Below, in pieces: positions 1 to 6,712 of a stretch of DNA of 12,557 bases. The position numbers and the translations under genes were made by a program. A model generated the notes under the pieces. The model made no database searches. It was not told the DNA's origin and saw only the letters and a program-made list of their open reading frames with translations. Source of the stretch: an uncultured Thermoleophilia bacterium (lineage in GTDB: Bacteria > Actinomycetota > Thermoleophilia > UBA2241); NCBI GenBank assembly GCA_903912585.1, contig CAIWHY010000545.1:1-12557 (forward strand), given 5' to 3'. How positions within the stretch are numbered: the stretch's first letter is position 1; each line of letters begins with the position of its first letter.

Positions 1-707
1 GGCGCCGTTCCTCTCGCCTGCGCACGGCCCTGTGGGTGATCGGCGCGCTCGTCGCCGTCTTCGTGCTCATCCAGTTCGTGCCGTTCGGCCGCAACCACAC
101 CAACCCGCCGGTGACCAACTCGTTCAAATGGACCTCCGCGCAGGCGAAGGCTATCGCCAGGCGCTCCTGCTACGACTGCCACAGCAACCACACCAAGTAC
201 TGGTGGGCGGTCGACATCGCCCCGTTCTCCTGGCTTGCCGCCCACGACATCCAGGACGGTCGCGCGCGCCTCAACTTCTCGGAGTGGACCGGCAGCCTGA
301 GTACGCCGGCGCTGGAGAGCGCCGTCTCCACCAACATGCCGCCTCTGCAGTACACGCTGCTGCACCCGAACGCGAAGCTCAGCGCGGCCGACAAGCAGGC
401 GCTCCTCGACGGGTTCCAGCAGTCGGTGGCGGCGATGGACAGCGGCGCGGGCTCGGAGTCGTCCTCGGGCTCTTCGTCCTCGAGCGGCGGCTCGTCATCG
501 AGCGCAACCTCCTCGTCGGCCTCGTCCTCGAGCGCCACCGCGATCATCGACGCGCGCTGCGGCTCTTGCCACTCCGCGGCGCCGGCGCAGCAGTTCCACG
601 CCTCCAGCGCGTCCGAGGCGCAGGCGCTGATAGACCAGATGATCCAGCAGGGCGCCCAGGTGAGCCCGGCCGAAGAGCAGGCACTTATCAAGTACTACAC
701 GCGCTGA
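1..707 (+). CDS. Membrane-anchored diheme c-type cytochrome (Haem_bd domain plus second CxxCH module), 5' partial
   Basis: The frame is open from base 3 to the TGA at 705-707. The GTG at 36 lies inside a hydrophobic segment (LWVIGALVAVFVLIQFV) that is preceded in frame by an Arg-rich stretch, so the true start is probably upstream of the window and this segment is a signal anchor. Numbering from GTG 36, the first module has heme motif CYDCH (Cys45, Cys48, His49), then a Trp-rich stretch, FSEW and an MPP motif at 101-103. This pattern fits the Haem_bd (heme-binding domain) family, in which the Met could be an axial ligand. Residues 137-168 are almost all Ser with Ala and Gly, a flexible linker. 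A second motif CGSCH (Cys175, Cys178, His179) is followed by a short helical region with Met202, like small cytochrome c domains. Seen: two CxxCH motifs and the anchor. Inferred: an extracytoplasmic electron carrier. Its redox partner is not visible. The next gene starts 47 bases downstream. Confidence 0.85.
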   Translation, partial: RRSSRLRTALWVIGALVAVFVLIQFVPFGRNHTNPPVTNSFKWTSAQAKAIARRSCYDCHSNHTKYWWAVDIAPFSWLAAHDIQDGRARLNFSEWTGSLSTPALESAVSTNMPPLQYTLLHPNAKLSAADKQALLDGFQQSVAAMDSGAGSESSSGSSSSSGGSSSSATSSSASSSSATAIIDARCGSCHSAAPAQQFHASSASEAQALIDQMIQQGAQVSPAEEQALIKYYTR

Positions 708-741
708 TTTGCGGGAACACACCGTCCACGGCACACCGCTC

Positions 742-750
742 AGAGGAGGA
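742..750 (+). promoter_or_regulatory. Strong Shine-Dalgarno for the TIGR03086 gene
   Basis: The purine-rich AGAGGAGGAA stretch lies 4-5 bases before GTG 755. It decides that start over the long open frame that runs through from base 32 and merely shadows the cytochrome gene. Confidence 0.6.
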
Positions 751-754
751 AGTC

Positions 755-1339
755 GTGGACGAGAGGGACGTGTTCATCCTGGCCGACGAGGCGCTGAAGG
801 GCGTGGTCGACCAGATCCGTGAAGATCAGTGGGACCTGGCCGTGCCGACGGAGATGACGCCGCGGCTGCCGGGATCTTCCTTGCGCAAGGTCATCGCCTA
901 CCACGCCTACGACGATGCCTGGGTACCGGACGTGCTCGCCGGCAGGACCGTCGAGGAGGTGGGCGCCGAGTGGGACGGCGACCTCCTCGGCGACCACCCC
1001 AAGCTCAACTTCGCCAGCATCGTCGAGACCGCCGTGCTCGCGGTGCGCGGCTTCGATGACCTCGACCGCATCGTGCACCTCTCCTACGGCGACTATCCGG
1101 CGCGCGAGTACCTGAAGCACATCACGTCCTTCCGCGGCCTGCGCGTCTACGACCTCTCCCTATTCATCGGCGCCGGCGCGACCATGCCGGCTGCCTTGGT
1201 GCAGGGCCTGTGGGACGAGTTGTCGCCCCGTGCCGAGGAGTGGCGCGAGCTGGGCGTCTACGGCCCCAGGGTCGTGGTGCCGGACGACGCGCCGTTGCAG
1301 GACCGGCTGCTCGGGCTCACCGGGCGGCAGCCCGGCTGA
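755..1339 (+). CDS. TIGR03086 / DinB-like, mycothiol-dependent maleylpyruvate isomerase-type protein
   Basis: A 194-residue protein starting at GTG 755 behind a strong ribosome site. It matches TIGR03086-type proteins along its length. The N-terminal helical bundle contains a YHAYDDAWVPDVLAGRT segment, where the family places its first helix-borne polar or metal-binding residues, followed by EWDGDLLGDHP. The C-terminal tail (LVQGLWDELSP, then YGP, VPDDAP, QDRLLGL) is the family's closing signature. These proteins belong to the DinB/YfiT four-helix superfamily, whose members include mycothiol-dependent maleylpyruvate isomerase; most TIGR03086 proteins have no assigned substrate. The family's actinobacterial bias supports the taxonomic reading. 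It lies 47 bases after the cytochrome stop and could be cotranscribed with it, but no functional link is evident. The exact reaction is unknown. Confidence 0.82.
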   Translation: MDERDVFILADEALKGVVDQIREDQWDLAVPTEMTPRLPGSSLRKVIAYHAYDDAWVPDVLAGRTVEEVGAEWDGDLLGDHPKLNFASIVETAVLAVRGFDDLDRIVHLSYGDYPAREYLKHITSFRGLRVYDLSLFIGAGATMPAALVQGLWDELSPRAEEWRELGVYGPRVVVPDDAPLQDRLLGLTGRQPG

Positions 1340-1438
1340 GGGCGGCGAGCTCCGCTCCCCACTGCCGGGCCCGCTTCAGCGTCGCTACGATAATCAGCGC
1401 GGCCGGCGACGGCGCGCGCTGCAGCCGCGGACGTACGC

Positions 1439-1475
1439 ACGGACGCCGGCGGCCCCTGCGGCCGCCGGCGTCCGT
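1439..1475. terminator. Perfect 16-bp inverted repeat between convergent genes (bidirectional terminator candidate)
   Basis: The left arm ACGGACGCCGGCGGCC (1439-1454) and right arm GGCCGCCGGCGTCCGT (1460-1475) are exact reverse complements around the 5-base loop CCTGC. The repeat lies between the convergent stops at 1339 and 1510, where a shared terminator is expected. Neither side has a convincing T-run, so factor-independent termination is plausible but unproven. Confidence 0.6.
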
Positions 1476-1509
1476 CGTTCACAGGATCTGGCAGTGAACT
1501 CTCTGCTGG

Positions 1510-1809
1510 TCAGGCCGCCTTGCGCTCCGAGTACTGGGCCGAGTCGGCCTCCTCGACCCACATGATGCGCGGCTCACTCGTCACGCCGCCGCGCTCCATC
1601 GCTTCCTTGAGCGACGGGTCGCGGCTGAACGCCTCGGCGCCCTCTCGCGTCGCGAATCGGTTGAAGATCGTCACGGCATTGGGGTCGTCCGCGTCGCGGT
1701 AGATCGTGTGCCCGGTGGCGCCGTGCTTGGCGCGCGTGCTCTCGTGCTCGTCGAACACTGACTTCCAGGCGTCGTAGTCCCTCACGGTGTGCTGCACTAC
1801 AAGGATCAT
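1510..1809 (-). CDS. Small ABM/dimeric alpha-beta-barrel-fold protein (antibiotic biosynthesis monooxygenase-like)
   Basis: A 99-residue protein starting at ATG 1809 (MILVVQHTVRDYDAWKSVF). The frame is open further upstream, but the GAGAGGAA ribosome site just before this ATG and the Arg-rich composition of the extension favour ATG 1809. The order is a beta strand (ILVVQHTV), DYDAWKSVFDEHE, a polar helix, TIYRDADDPNAVTIFNRF, a helix ending in a DPSLKEAMERGGV segment, and a final strand (PRIMWVEEAD). This is the ferredoxin-like layout of antibiotic biosynthesis monooxygenase/cyclase proteins, which act as dimers on small aromatic or oxidisable compounds or have no known substrate. No cofactor motif is visible and none is expected. 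It follows the radical SAM gene on the same strand after 142 bases, so cotranscription is uncertain. Function beyond the fold is not known. Confidence 0.8.
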   Translation of the reverse strand: MILVVQHTVRDYDAWKSVFDEHESTRAKHGATGHTIYRDADDPNAVTIFNRFATREGAEAFSRDPSLKEAMERGGVTSEPRIMWVEEADSAQYSERKAA

Positions 1810-1829
1810 CTGTCCGTTCCTCTCGTCGC

Positions 1830-1863
1830 GGCGGCGGGCCGCCCGCCGGGCGGGCACGCCGCG
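1830..1863 (-). other. GC-rich nested hairpin in the leader of the ABM-fold gene
   Basis: An inner stem pairs GCCCGC (1841-1846) with GCGGGC (1850-1855) around a 3-base loop. GCGGCG (1830-1835) can pair with CGCCGC (1858-1863) outside it. The structure ends about 6 bases upstream of the ribosome site of the 1809 start, so it would sit in the 5' leader and could affect translation. In DNA this GC-rich it may also be chance. Confidence 0.3.
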
Positions 1864-1951
1864 TGAATATCATGGATGAAGGGTTCCGCATAACTGCGAG
1901 AACTAACCGTCGGCCGTGTTGCGCGCGGCTGCCGAGCCCGGAGGCGATTTG

Positions 1952-3352
1952 CTAGGCCGCGGCCTGGTTCTCGCGCGACAGCGCCCGCGACTCGGCCCGC
2001 GCGAGGTCCGCGAGGTACCGCCGGTTGCGCGGGTCGCGCGGCCAGCGGTGCACGAACCACCAGCACCAGGCGTGGTCGCGCACGCGCACCCAGCGCCGTC
2101 CCACGAGGTGCCCCAGCCACCTTCTCAGCGAGTAGAAGCGCGCGTAGGCGTCGAGCACCTCGGCCTGCAACTCAGCGGGCGCCATGCGCAACGGTGTCAT
2201 CACCACGTGCTGGCCGTCGTAGAGCTCCCAGCGCCTGTCGAAGACGCGGCCCTCCGCCTCCATCTCATCGAACCACTGCGTCCCCGGCGCCGGCGTGAGG
2301 ATGTTGAGCATGATCGAGTCGAGGTGATGCTCCAGCGCGAACGTCACGGTGTCGCTCGCCGTTTGGCGGTCGTCCGTGTCGGCGCCGAGGACGAACATGC
2401 CGTGCACCTTGATGCCGCACTCATGAAGTGAGTCGACGGCACGCACGATGTCGGCGACCGTCTGTGACTTGTGATAGCTGTCCAGCGTGGCCTGGTCGAC
2501 GGACTCGAGGCCGATCGCCACGGCCTGACAGCCCGAGCGCACCATCAGGTCGAGCAGCTCGGGGTCACGCACCACGTCCACCCGCACCTGCGCCTGCCAC
2601 GGAGTGGCCAGGCCACGGTCGATCATCAGGCGCAGCAGCTCCTTGAGCCGGCGTGGATCGGCGGCGAAGTTGTCGTCGTAGAAGAAGATGTGCCGCGGAT
2701 GCTTCTGCGCGATCTCGGCGACGACGTTCTCAGCGCTGCGAAAGCGATACTTGCGCCCGAACATCGCCGTGACAGAACAGAAGCTGCAGGCGAACGGGCA
2801 GCCCCAGCTGGTCATGATCGGGGTCGAGTGCATGCGCTCGTGCCCGACGATCAGGGCGAGGTCGGGCACCGGCAAGTCGTCAAGGTCGGCGCAGGGCTCG
2901 CGCTCGTCGTTGTGGACGTGCCGGCCGGCGAGCGCATATGACAGGCCGCGGATGGAGCTCAGGTCCCGGCGCCCCTCGAGGGCGGCGACGAGCTCGAGCA
3001 TGAGCTGCTCGCCGCCTTCGCCGCGGGCGACGTAGTCGGCGTGCGCGAGCGCCTCGTCGGCCATGAACGTCACGTGCGCGCCGCCGATGACGACCGGGAT
3101 TCTGCGGGAGCGCAGGTCGTCGGCCATACGGTAGCCGGCCGGCGTGGTCGAAGTAGTCGTCGAGAGGCCGACCAGGTCGGCTCGGCGGACGTCGGCCCAG
3201 TCGACCGGCGCCAGCAGCGGAGCGTAGACGAGCACGTCGTGCCCCTCGGCAGCGAGCGCCGCGGCGATCATCGGCAGGCCCAGGCGCGGGTATCGCCAAG
3301 GCGACATCAGATGAACGCTGGGAGACTCGGGTTCGACAAGGCGGATCTTCAT
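1952..3352 (-). CDS. B12-binding-domain radical SAM protein
   Basis: A 466-residue protein starting at ATG 3352, with GAGGA four bases upstream. Residues about 8-135 form a cobalamin-binding (Rossmann-like) domain: the typical opening with PWRYPRLGLPMIAAAL, then VGLSTTT and VVIGGAHVT, and GEGGEQL near 111-117. The DxHxxG cobalamin-ligand motif is absent, as in many members of this class. The radical SAM core starts with TSWGCPFACSFCSV, giving the [4Fe-4S] ligands Cys185, Cys189 and Cys192. It continues with FFYDDNF (223-229), AIGLESVDQ (279-287) and HGMFVLGAD (317-325). The C-terminal part (LTPAPGT, LYDGQHVVMTPLRM, then FYSLRRW) resembles the tail of BchE/HpnJ-like proteins. Members methylate, rearrange or cyclise varied substrates, and the substrate here cannot be deduced. 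It lies downstream of sigA on the same strand, separated by 158 bases. Confidence 0.88.
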   Translation of the reverse strand: MKIRLVEPESPSVHLMSPWRYPRLGLPMIAAALAAEGHDVLVYAPLLAPVDWADVRRADLVGLSTTTSTTPAGYRMADDLRSRRIPVVIGGAHVTFMADEALAHADYVARGEGGEQLMLELVAALEGRRDLSSIRGLSYALAGRHVHNDEREPCADLDDLPVPDLALIVGHERMHSTPIMTSWGCPFACSFCSVTAMFGRKYRFRSAENVVAEIAQKHPRHIFFYDDNFAADPRRLKELLRLMIDRGLATPWQAQVRVDVVRDPELLDLMVRSGCQAVAIGLESVDQATLDSYHKSQTVADIVRAVDSLHECGIKVHGMFVLGADTDDRQTASDTVTFALEHHLDSIMLNILTPAPGTQWFDEMEAEGRVFDRRWELYDGQHVVMTPLRMAPAELQAEVLDAYARFYSLRRWLGHLVGRRWVRVRDHAWCWWFVHRWPRDPRNRRYLADLARAESRALSRENQAAA

Positions 3353-3435
3353 CGCGTCCTCGGGGCGAACCAGCGGCACGGGGCCGCCTGAGCGAGGAGC
3401 GCCGAAGCGCAGGGCGCACGGGCGGGAGCCACAGG

Positions 3436-3497
3436 CACGACGACTCTGAGGTCGTGGTACCCGGGCCCCGGCCGGATAGTCCCGTTGCCGGGGGTAC
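3436..3497 (-). terminator. Possible terminator region downstream of sigA
   Basis: Two weak dyads lie between the sigA stop (3511) and the radical SAM start (3352): GTACCC (3457-3462) with GGGTAC (3492-3497), and CACGAC (3436-3441) with GTCGTG (3451-3456). There is no T-run. They may reduce readthrough, or they may be chance in GC-rich DNA. Confidence 0.25.
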
Positions 3498-3510
3498 GCG
3501 CCGAACGGCG

Positions 3511-4626
3511 CTAGTCCAGGAAGTCCTGCAGGCGCTGGGCTTCGCGATACGCCTTGAGCTTGGCGAGCGTCTTGGCCTCGATCTGGCGGATACGCTCGCG
3601 CGTGACGCCGAATTTCTGGCCGACTTCCTCGAGCGTGAGCGGGTGACCGTCGTCGAGGCCGAAGCGGAGCATGAGGACGCTCCGCTCGCGGTGCGTGAGC
3701 AGAGACAGCACGGCGACGATCTCCTCGCGGCGCACGATGCCGGCGACCTCCTCGACGGGAGATGCCGACTCCTTGTCCTCGATGAAGTCGCCGAGTTGAG
3801 AATCGCCTTCGTCGCCGACCTGCTGATGGAGGCTGGCCGGCTCCTGGCCGATCTTCTGGATCTCGCGCACCTTGGCCGGCGTGATGCCCATCTCGGCGGC
3901 GATCTGCTCGGGGGTCGGCTCGCAGCCGATCTCCTGCACGAGCTGGCGCTGCACGCGCACGAGCTTGTTGATGTTCTCGACCATGTGGACGGGGACGCGG
4001 ATCGTGCGCGCCTGATCGGCGAGCGCCCGTGTGATGGCCTGGCGGATCCACCATGTGGCGTAGGTGCTGAACTTGAAGCCGCGCCGGTAGTCGAACTTCT
4101 CGACGGCGCGGATGAGGCCGAGGTTGCCCTCCTGGATGAGGTCGAGCAGCGGCATGCCCCTGCCCACGTGGCGCTTGGCGATGCTCACCACGAGGCGCAG
4201 GTTGGACTCGATGAGCTTTTGCTTGGCGGCGAGGTCGTGACGCTCGATGCGCTTGGCGAGCGCGACCTCCTCGATCGCCGTGAGCAGCGGCACCTTGCCC
4301 ATCTCGTGGAAGTAGAGGCGCACCGGGTCGCTGCTCGTGGTCTTGATGGAGAGGTCGAGCTTGGCGGGCGCGTCGTCTTCGCTGGATTCGTCCGGGGCCA
4401 CGGCTGCTTCGGCCTCGACGATCTCGATGCCGAGGTCCACCAGCGCGAGCAGCAACTCCTCGAGCTGCTCCGCGTTGCACTCCACGTCCTGGAGCGCCGC
4501 CGCGACCTGCGTGTTGCTCAGAAAGCCCTGCTCGTGGCCTTCCTCGATGAGGCCTATGACCTCGTCGCAGGAAAGCAGCGGCGCGGCTGCCGAACCGGTG
4601 TCGTCTGCAGAGGAAGGTTCGCCCAC
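3511..4626 (-). CDS. sigA: Principal RNA polymerase sigma factor (RpoD/SigA, sigma-70 group 1)
   Basis: A 371-residue protein if GTG 4626 is the start. The frame is open to TTG 4767 (418 residues), but the extra 47 residues are Pro/Arg-rich, use A/T-ending and AGA codons more than the body, and would begin about 13 bases after the predicted transcription start. Numbered from GTG 4626: a region 1.1-like helical part at 20-70; an acidic linker (71-86); region 1.2 at 98-128 (SSDPVRLYFHEMGKVPLL); region 2 at 137-215 with KLIESNLRLVVSIAKRH, DLIQEGNLGLIRAVEKFD, GFKFSTYATWWIRQAI for -10 recognition, and ARTIRVPVHM; region 3 at 217-293; region 4 at 295-371, with the helix-turn-helix LTLEEVGQKFGVTRERIRQI at 330-349 for -35 recognition. 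This is the housekeeping sigma factor that directs core polymerase to vegetative promoters. The group 1 assignment is secure; the N-terminus is not. Confidence 0.93.
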   Translation of the reverse strand: MGEPSSADDTGSAAAPLLSCDEVIGLIEEGHEQGFLSNTQVAAALQDVECNAEQLEELLLALVDLGIEIVEAEAAVAPDESSEDDAPAKLDLSIKTTSSDPVRLYFHEMGKVPLLTAIEEVALAKRIERHDLAAKQKLIESNLRLVVSIAKRHVGRGMPLLDLIQEGNLGLIRAVEKFDYRRGFKFSTYATWWIRQAITRALADQARTIRVPVHMVENINKLVRVQRQLVQEIGCEPTPEQIAAEMGITPAKVREIQKIGQEPASLHQQVGDEGDSQLGDFIEDKESASPVEEVAGIVRREEIVAVLSLLTHRERSVLMLRFGLDDGHPLTLEEVGQKFGVTRERIRQIEAKTLAKLKAYREAQRLQDFLD

Positions 4627-4786
4627 GCGGGTGGTCCTGCCCTTCGTCCTGAGCTCCGGCCGCGGAGATGGCCGTCGCGATGGATGCGCCGGTCTGCCGG
4701 CGCCTACTCTTGCCGCGGGTGGCGGGGCGCTGAGTCGCGAGGGAACCGCGACGGGTACGTCGGGCAACGAGCGGAGTGAGTCACCT

Positions 4787-4795
4787 ATTGTAGCA
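4787..4795 (-). promoter_or_regulatory. Extended -10 promoter of sigA (TGCTACAAT)
   Basis: On the minus strand the sequence reads TGCTACAAT, an extended -10 element (TGn plus TACAAT, one mismatch to TATAAT). No good -35 hexamer lies 16-18 bases upstream, which fits extended -10 promoters. Transcription would start near 4780, leaving a leader of about 150 bases before GTG 4626. Confidence 0.6.
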
Positions 4796-4898
4796 GGCGG
4801 GTGGCGTCGGTGCGGAGACGAGCCGGCGCCGGAGCTCCGGCGGCTGCACGCGCATGTGCGCCGACGAGGCTCGCCACGCCCACGCCGAGCCCAATCCG

Positions 4899-5237
4899 CT
4901 AGACGTTCCAGCCGCCGAGATACGCGCCGGCGCCGTAGTAGATCGTGTAGAAGAGCACGATCGCGACGCTGAGCAGCGTGTACAGCGTCATGAGCAAGGG
5001 CAAGCAGCCGGGTTGCTCCGCCGAGCCGGTCCGCCGGCCGCGGACTACGCCGAGCCAGCGGCCGGCGAGGAAGGCGCCGACGGCGAGCGAGGCAAGCGCG
5101 ACCAGGCCGGCGGCGACGACGGCGAGACCGGCGAACCAGTGCACGACCGCCATGAAGACGGGGGCCGTGGCGAGGATGAACAGGCAGCCGGCCAGCGTCC
5201 TGGCCACGCCGGTCGTGCGCTCCTGTCCGTCCTCCAT
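4899..5237 (-). CDS. Small three-TM membrane protein, unknown function
   Basis: A 112-residue protein from ATG 5237, with a GAGGAGAG ribosome site five bases upstream. Predicted topology from the sequence: a short charged N-terminus (MEDGQERTTG), TM1 at about 14-33 (LAGCLFILATAPVFMAVVHW), TM2 at about 36-58, a basic and polar loop (GRWLGVVRGRRTGSAEQPG), then TM3 at about 79-104 (LPLLMTLYTLLSVAIVLFYT). The positive loop suggests an inside orientation between TM2 and TM3. I recognise no family or catalytic motif. It ends about 100 bases before the sigA promoter and starts well after the export permease gene, so it is probably its own transcription unit. A strong hairpin lies directly upstream of its ribosome site. 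Confidence 0.72.
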   Translation of the reverse strand: MEDGQERTTGVARTLAGCLFILATAPVFMAVVHWFAGLAVVAAGLVALASLAVGAFLAGRWLGVVRGRRTGSAEQPGCLPLLMTLYTLLSVAIVLFYTIYYGAGAYLGGWNV

Positions 5238-5250
5238 CTCACTCTCCTCG

Positions 5251-5273
5251 CACGGCGCGCCGGGCGCGCCGTG
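5251..5273 (-). other. Hairpin abutting the ribosome site of the small membrane-protein gene
   Basis: CACGGCGCGC (5251-5260) pairs exactly with GCGCGCCGTG (5264-5273) around a 3-base loop. Read on the minus strand it ends immediately before the CGAGGAGAG ribosome site. It could be the terminator of the export operon (stop at 5519, without a T-run) or a structured 5' leader of the 5237 gene. Confidence 0.5.
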
Positions 5274-5318
5274 CCCAGCCGAGATTTCCCGGGCAGTCTA
5301 TCGGCCGGCCTCGGCGGC

Positions 5319-5345
5319 GGGAAGGCGGGAGGGCGGGAAGGCGGG
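5319..5345 (+). other. G-quadruplex-type motif (five GGG runs)
   Basis: Within 27 bases there are five GGG runs (5319-5321, 5327-5329, 5331-5333, 5335-5337, 5343-5345) separated by 1-5 bases, which meets the usual G3N1-7 quadruplex pattern. It lies in the intergenic stretch between the permease stop and the small membrane-protein gene. The G-rich strand is the non-transcribed strand's complement for the flanking genes, so their RNA would be C-rich here. A role is unproven. Confidence 0.35.
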
Positions 5346-5518
5346 CATCGCGGCCGCTCTGGGCGGCAATGTCTCGGTAGCCCGCGGCGAAGCCCCCAGG
5401 GCGCTGATCGCCCGCGGCGCGATGAAGCGCGCCGGCTGGTTCGGCGCCCGCCCCGAAGCCTGAGCAGCGGCGCCGCGCCGGTGCTCGGGCGACGCGGAGG
5501 CAGCGGCACCGCCGCACT

Positions 5519-6712
5519 CTATTCGTAGCGCAGAGCGTTCGTCGGCTCGACCGAAGAGGCCTGCAGCGCGGGGCCGATGCCGGCGACAACGCCCACGACG
5601 ACCGCCACGACGATGGCGAGTATCACGGCGGTCGGAGAGAACACCGGCGTCACGCTGAGCGCCGAGCCGCCGGCGTAGGCGCCGCCAAACCCGACCGCCA
5701 GGCCGATGACGCCGCCGATCAGGCTGATGACCACGGCGTCCACCAGGAACTGCATGACGATGTCGCGGCGCGTCGCCCCGACCGCGCGCCGCACGCCGAT
5801 CTCCCGGGTGCGCTCGCGGACGGTCATGAGCATCACGTTGGCGACGCCGATGCCGCCGACGATGAGGCTGATCGCGGCGATCGCGGCCATGAGCTCGGTG
5901 AGCGTCTTGGTGCTCGACGAGACGGCCGACGCGATGGAGCTGGCGTTGACGATCTGGAAGTCGTCCTGCGCGCTCGTGCTCAGGTTGTGCTGCGTGCGCA
6001 GCGTGCTCTCCACGGCGGCGGAGAAGCTGCCCATCGCCGACGGGGTGGACTGCACGCGGACCGATGTGATGTCGGGGTGGAAGCCGACCAGCCGGCCCTC
6101 GATGGAGCTGAGCGGCACGATGATGCTCGAGTCGACTGAGCCGAAGCTGATGCCGCCCTGCGAAGCAAGCACGGCGACCACCTGGAAGCGTACGCCGCCG
6201 ACGTTGATCGTCTGTCCGACGGCTCGTAGCGGGGTGAGCCCCATGTCGCTCGCCACCGTCGACCCAAGTACCGCCACCGGCAGGGCATGGGCGACGGCGA
6301 AATCGCTGAAGAAGGTGCCGGCGGCGACCGTGAGGTGGTCGATGGACTTGATCTGCGGGAACGTGCCGGTGACCGTCGCCATGGCAGCACTGGACCCGGA
6401 CGTCACGGTGGCATTCGTATCCACCGTGTAGACGGTCGTCTTGACCCCGGGAGTCGCCTTGATGGCAGCAAGGTCACTCGCCGAGAGCGGCGTGGCGTTG
6501 CTCGAGAACCGGCTGGTCTGCACGGTGATCGTGTCGGTGCCGAAGGCATTGAACCGGTTCTCCACGGCGCGCGTCGAGCCGCCGCCGATGGACGTGAGCG
6601 CCACGACGGCGGCGACGCCGATCACGATCCCGAGGATCGTGAGCACGGCCCGCAACGGGTTGGCGCGCAGGCTCGAGAACGCGAGGCGCAGGGACTCGAG
6701 AAAGACCGTCAC
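5519..6712 (-). CDS. MacB/FtsX-type ABC transporter permease
   Basis: A 397-residue protein from GTG 6712, which overlaps the upstream stop by 4 bases (GTGA). TM1 at about 22-43 follows the amphipathic start FLESLRLAFSSLRANPLRAV, which is the MacB_PCD entry motif. Residues about 45-265 form the extracytoplasmic MacB periplasmic-core-type domain (TPLSASDLAAIKATPGV near 75-90; VAVLGSTVASDM at 146-157). The FtsX core with three TMs spans about 272-385 and includes the cytoplasmic loop RERTREIGVRRAVGATRRDI (299-318). The C-terminus PALQASSVEPTNALRYE is typical of MacB permeases, which work as dimers with a cytoplasmic ATPase. Unlike E. coli MacB the ATPase is a separate gene (9928-9224), as is common outside the macrolide exporter itself. 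It is the last gene of the four-gene operon. The exported substrate cannot be read from the sequence. Confidence 0.92.
   Translation of the reverse strand: MTVFLESLRLAFSSLRANPLRAVLTILGIVIGVAAVVALTSIGGGSTRAVENRFNAFGTDTITVQTSRFSSNATPLSASDLAAIKATPGVKTTVYTVDTNATVTSGSSAAMATVTGTFPQIKSIDHLTVAAGTFFSDFAVAHALPVAVLGSTVASDMGLTPLRAVGQTINVGGVRFQVVAVLASQGGISFGSVDSSIIVPLSSIEGRLVGFHPDITSVRVQSTPSAMGSFSAAVESTLRTQHNLSTSAQDDFQIVNASSIASAVSSSTKTLTELMAAIAAISLIVGGIGVANVMLMTVRERTREIGVRRAVGATRRDIVMQFLVDAVVISLIGGVIGLAVGFGGAYAGGSALSVTPVFSPTAVILAIVVAVVVGVVAGIGPALQASSVEPTNALRYE

Noticed and set aside
32..754. Upstream part of the frame that contains the TIGR03086 gene
   Set aside because: It overlaps the cytochrome gene in another frame, is Arg-rich, and the ribosome site at 742-750 fixes the start at GTG 755.
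3381..3510. Possible tRNA or small RNA between sigA and the radical SAM gene
   Set aside because: I could not form a cloverleaf or find a T-loop motif in either orientation. Only weak dyads are present.
1952..4480. An 842-codon minus-strand frame joining the radical SAM gene to upstream sequence
   Set aside because: The upstream part reads out of frame through sigA and is Arg/Pro-rich. The radical SAM protein starts at ATG 3352 with its own ribosome site.
3454..4779. 441-codon plus-strand frame rich in Leu, Asp and His
   Set aside because: It is a complementary-strand shadow of sigA, whose sigma-70 regions are unmistakable.
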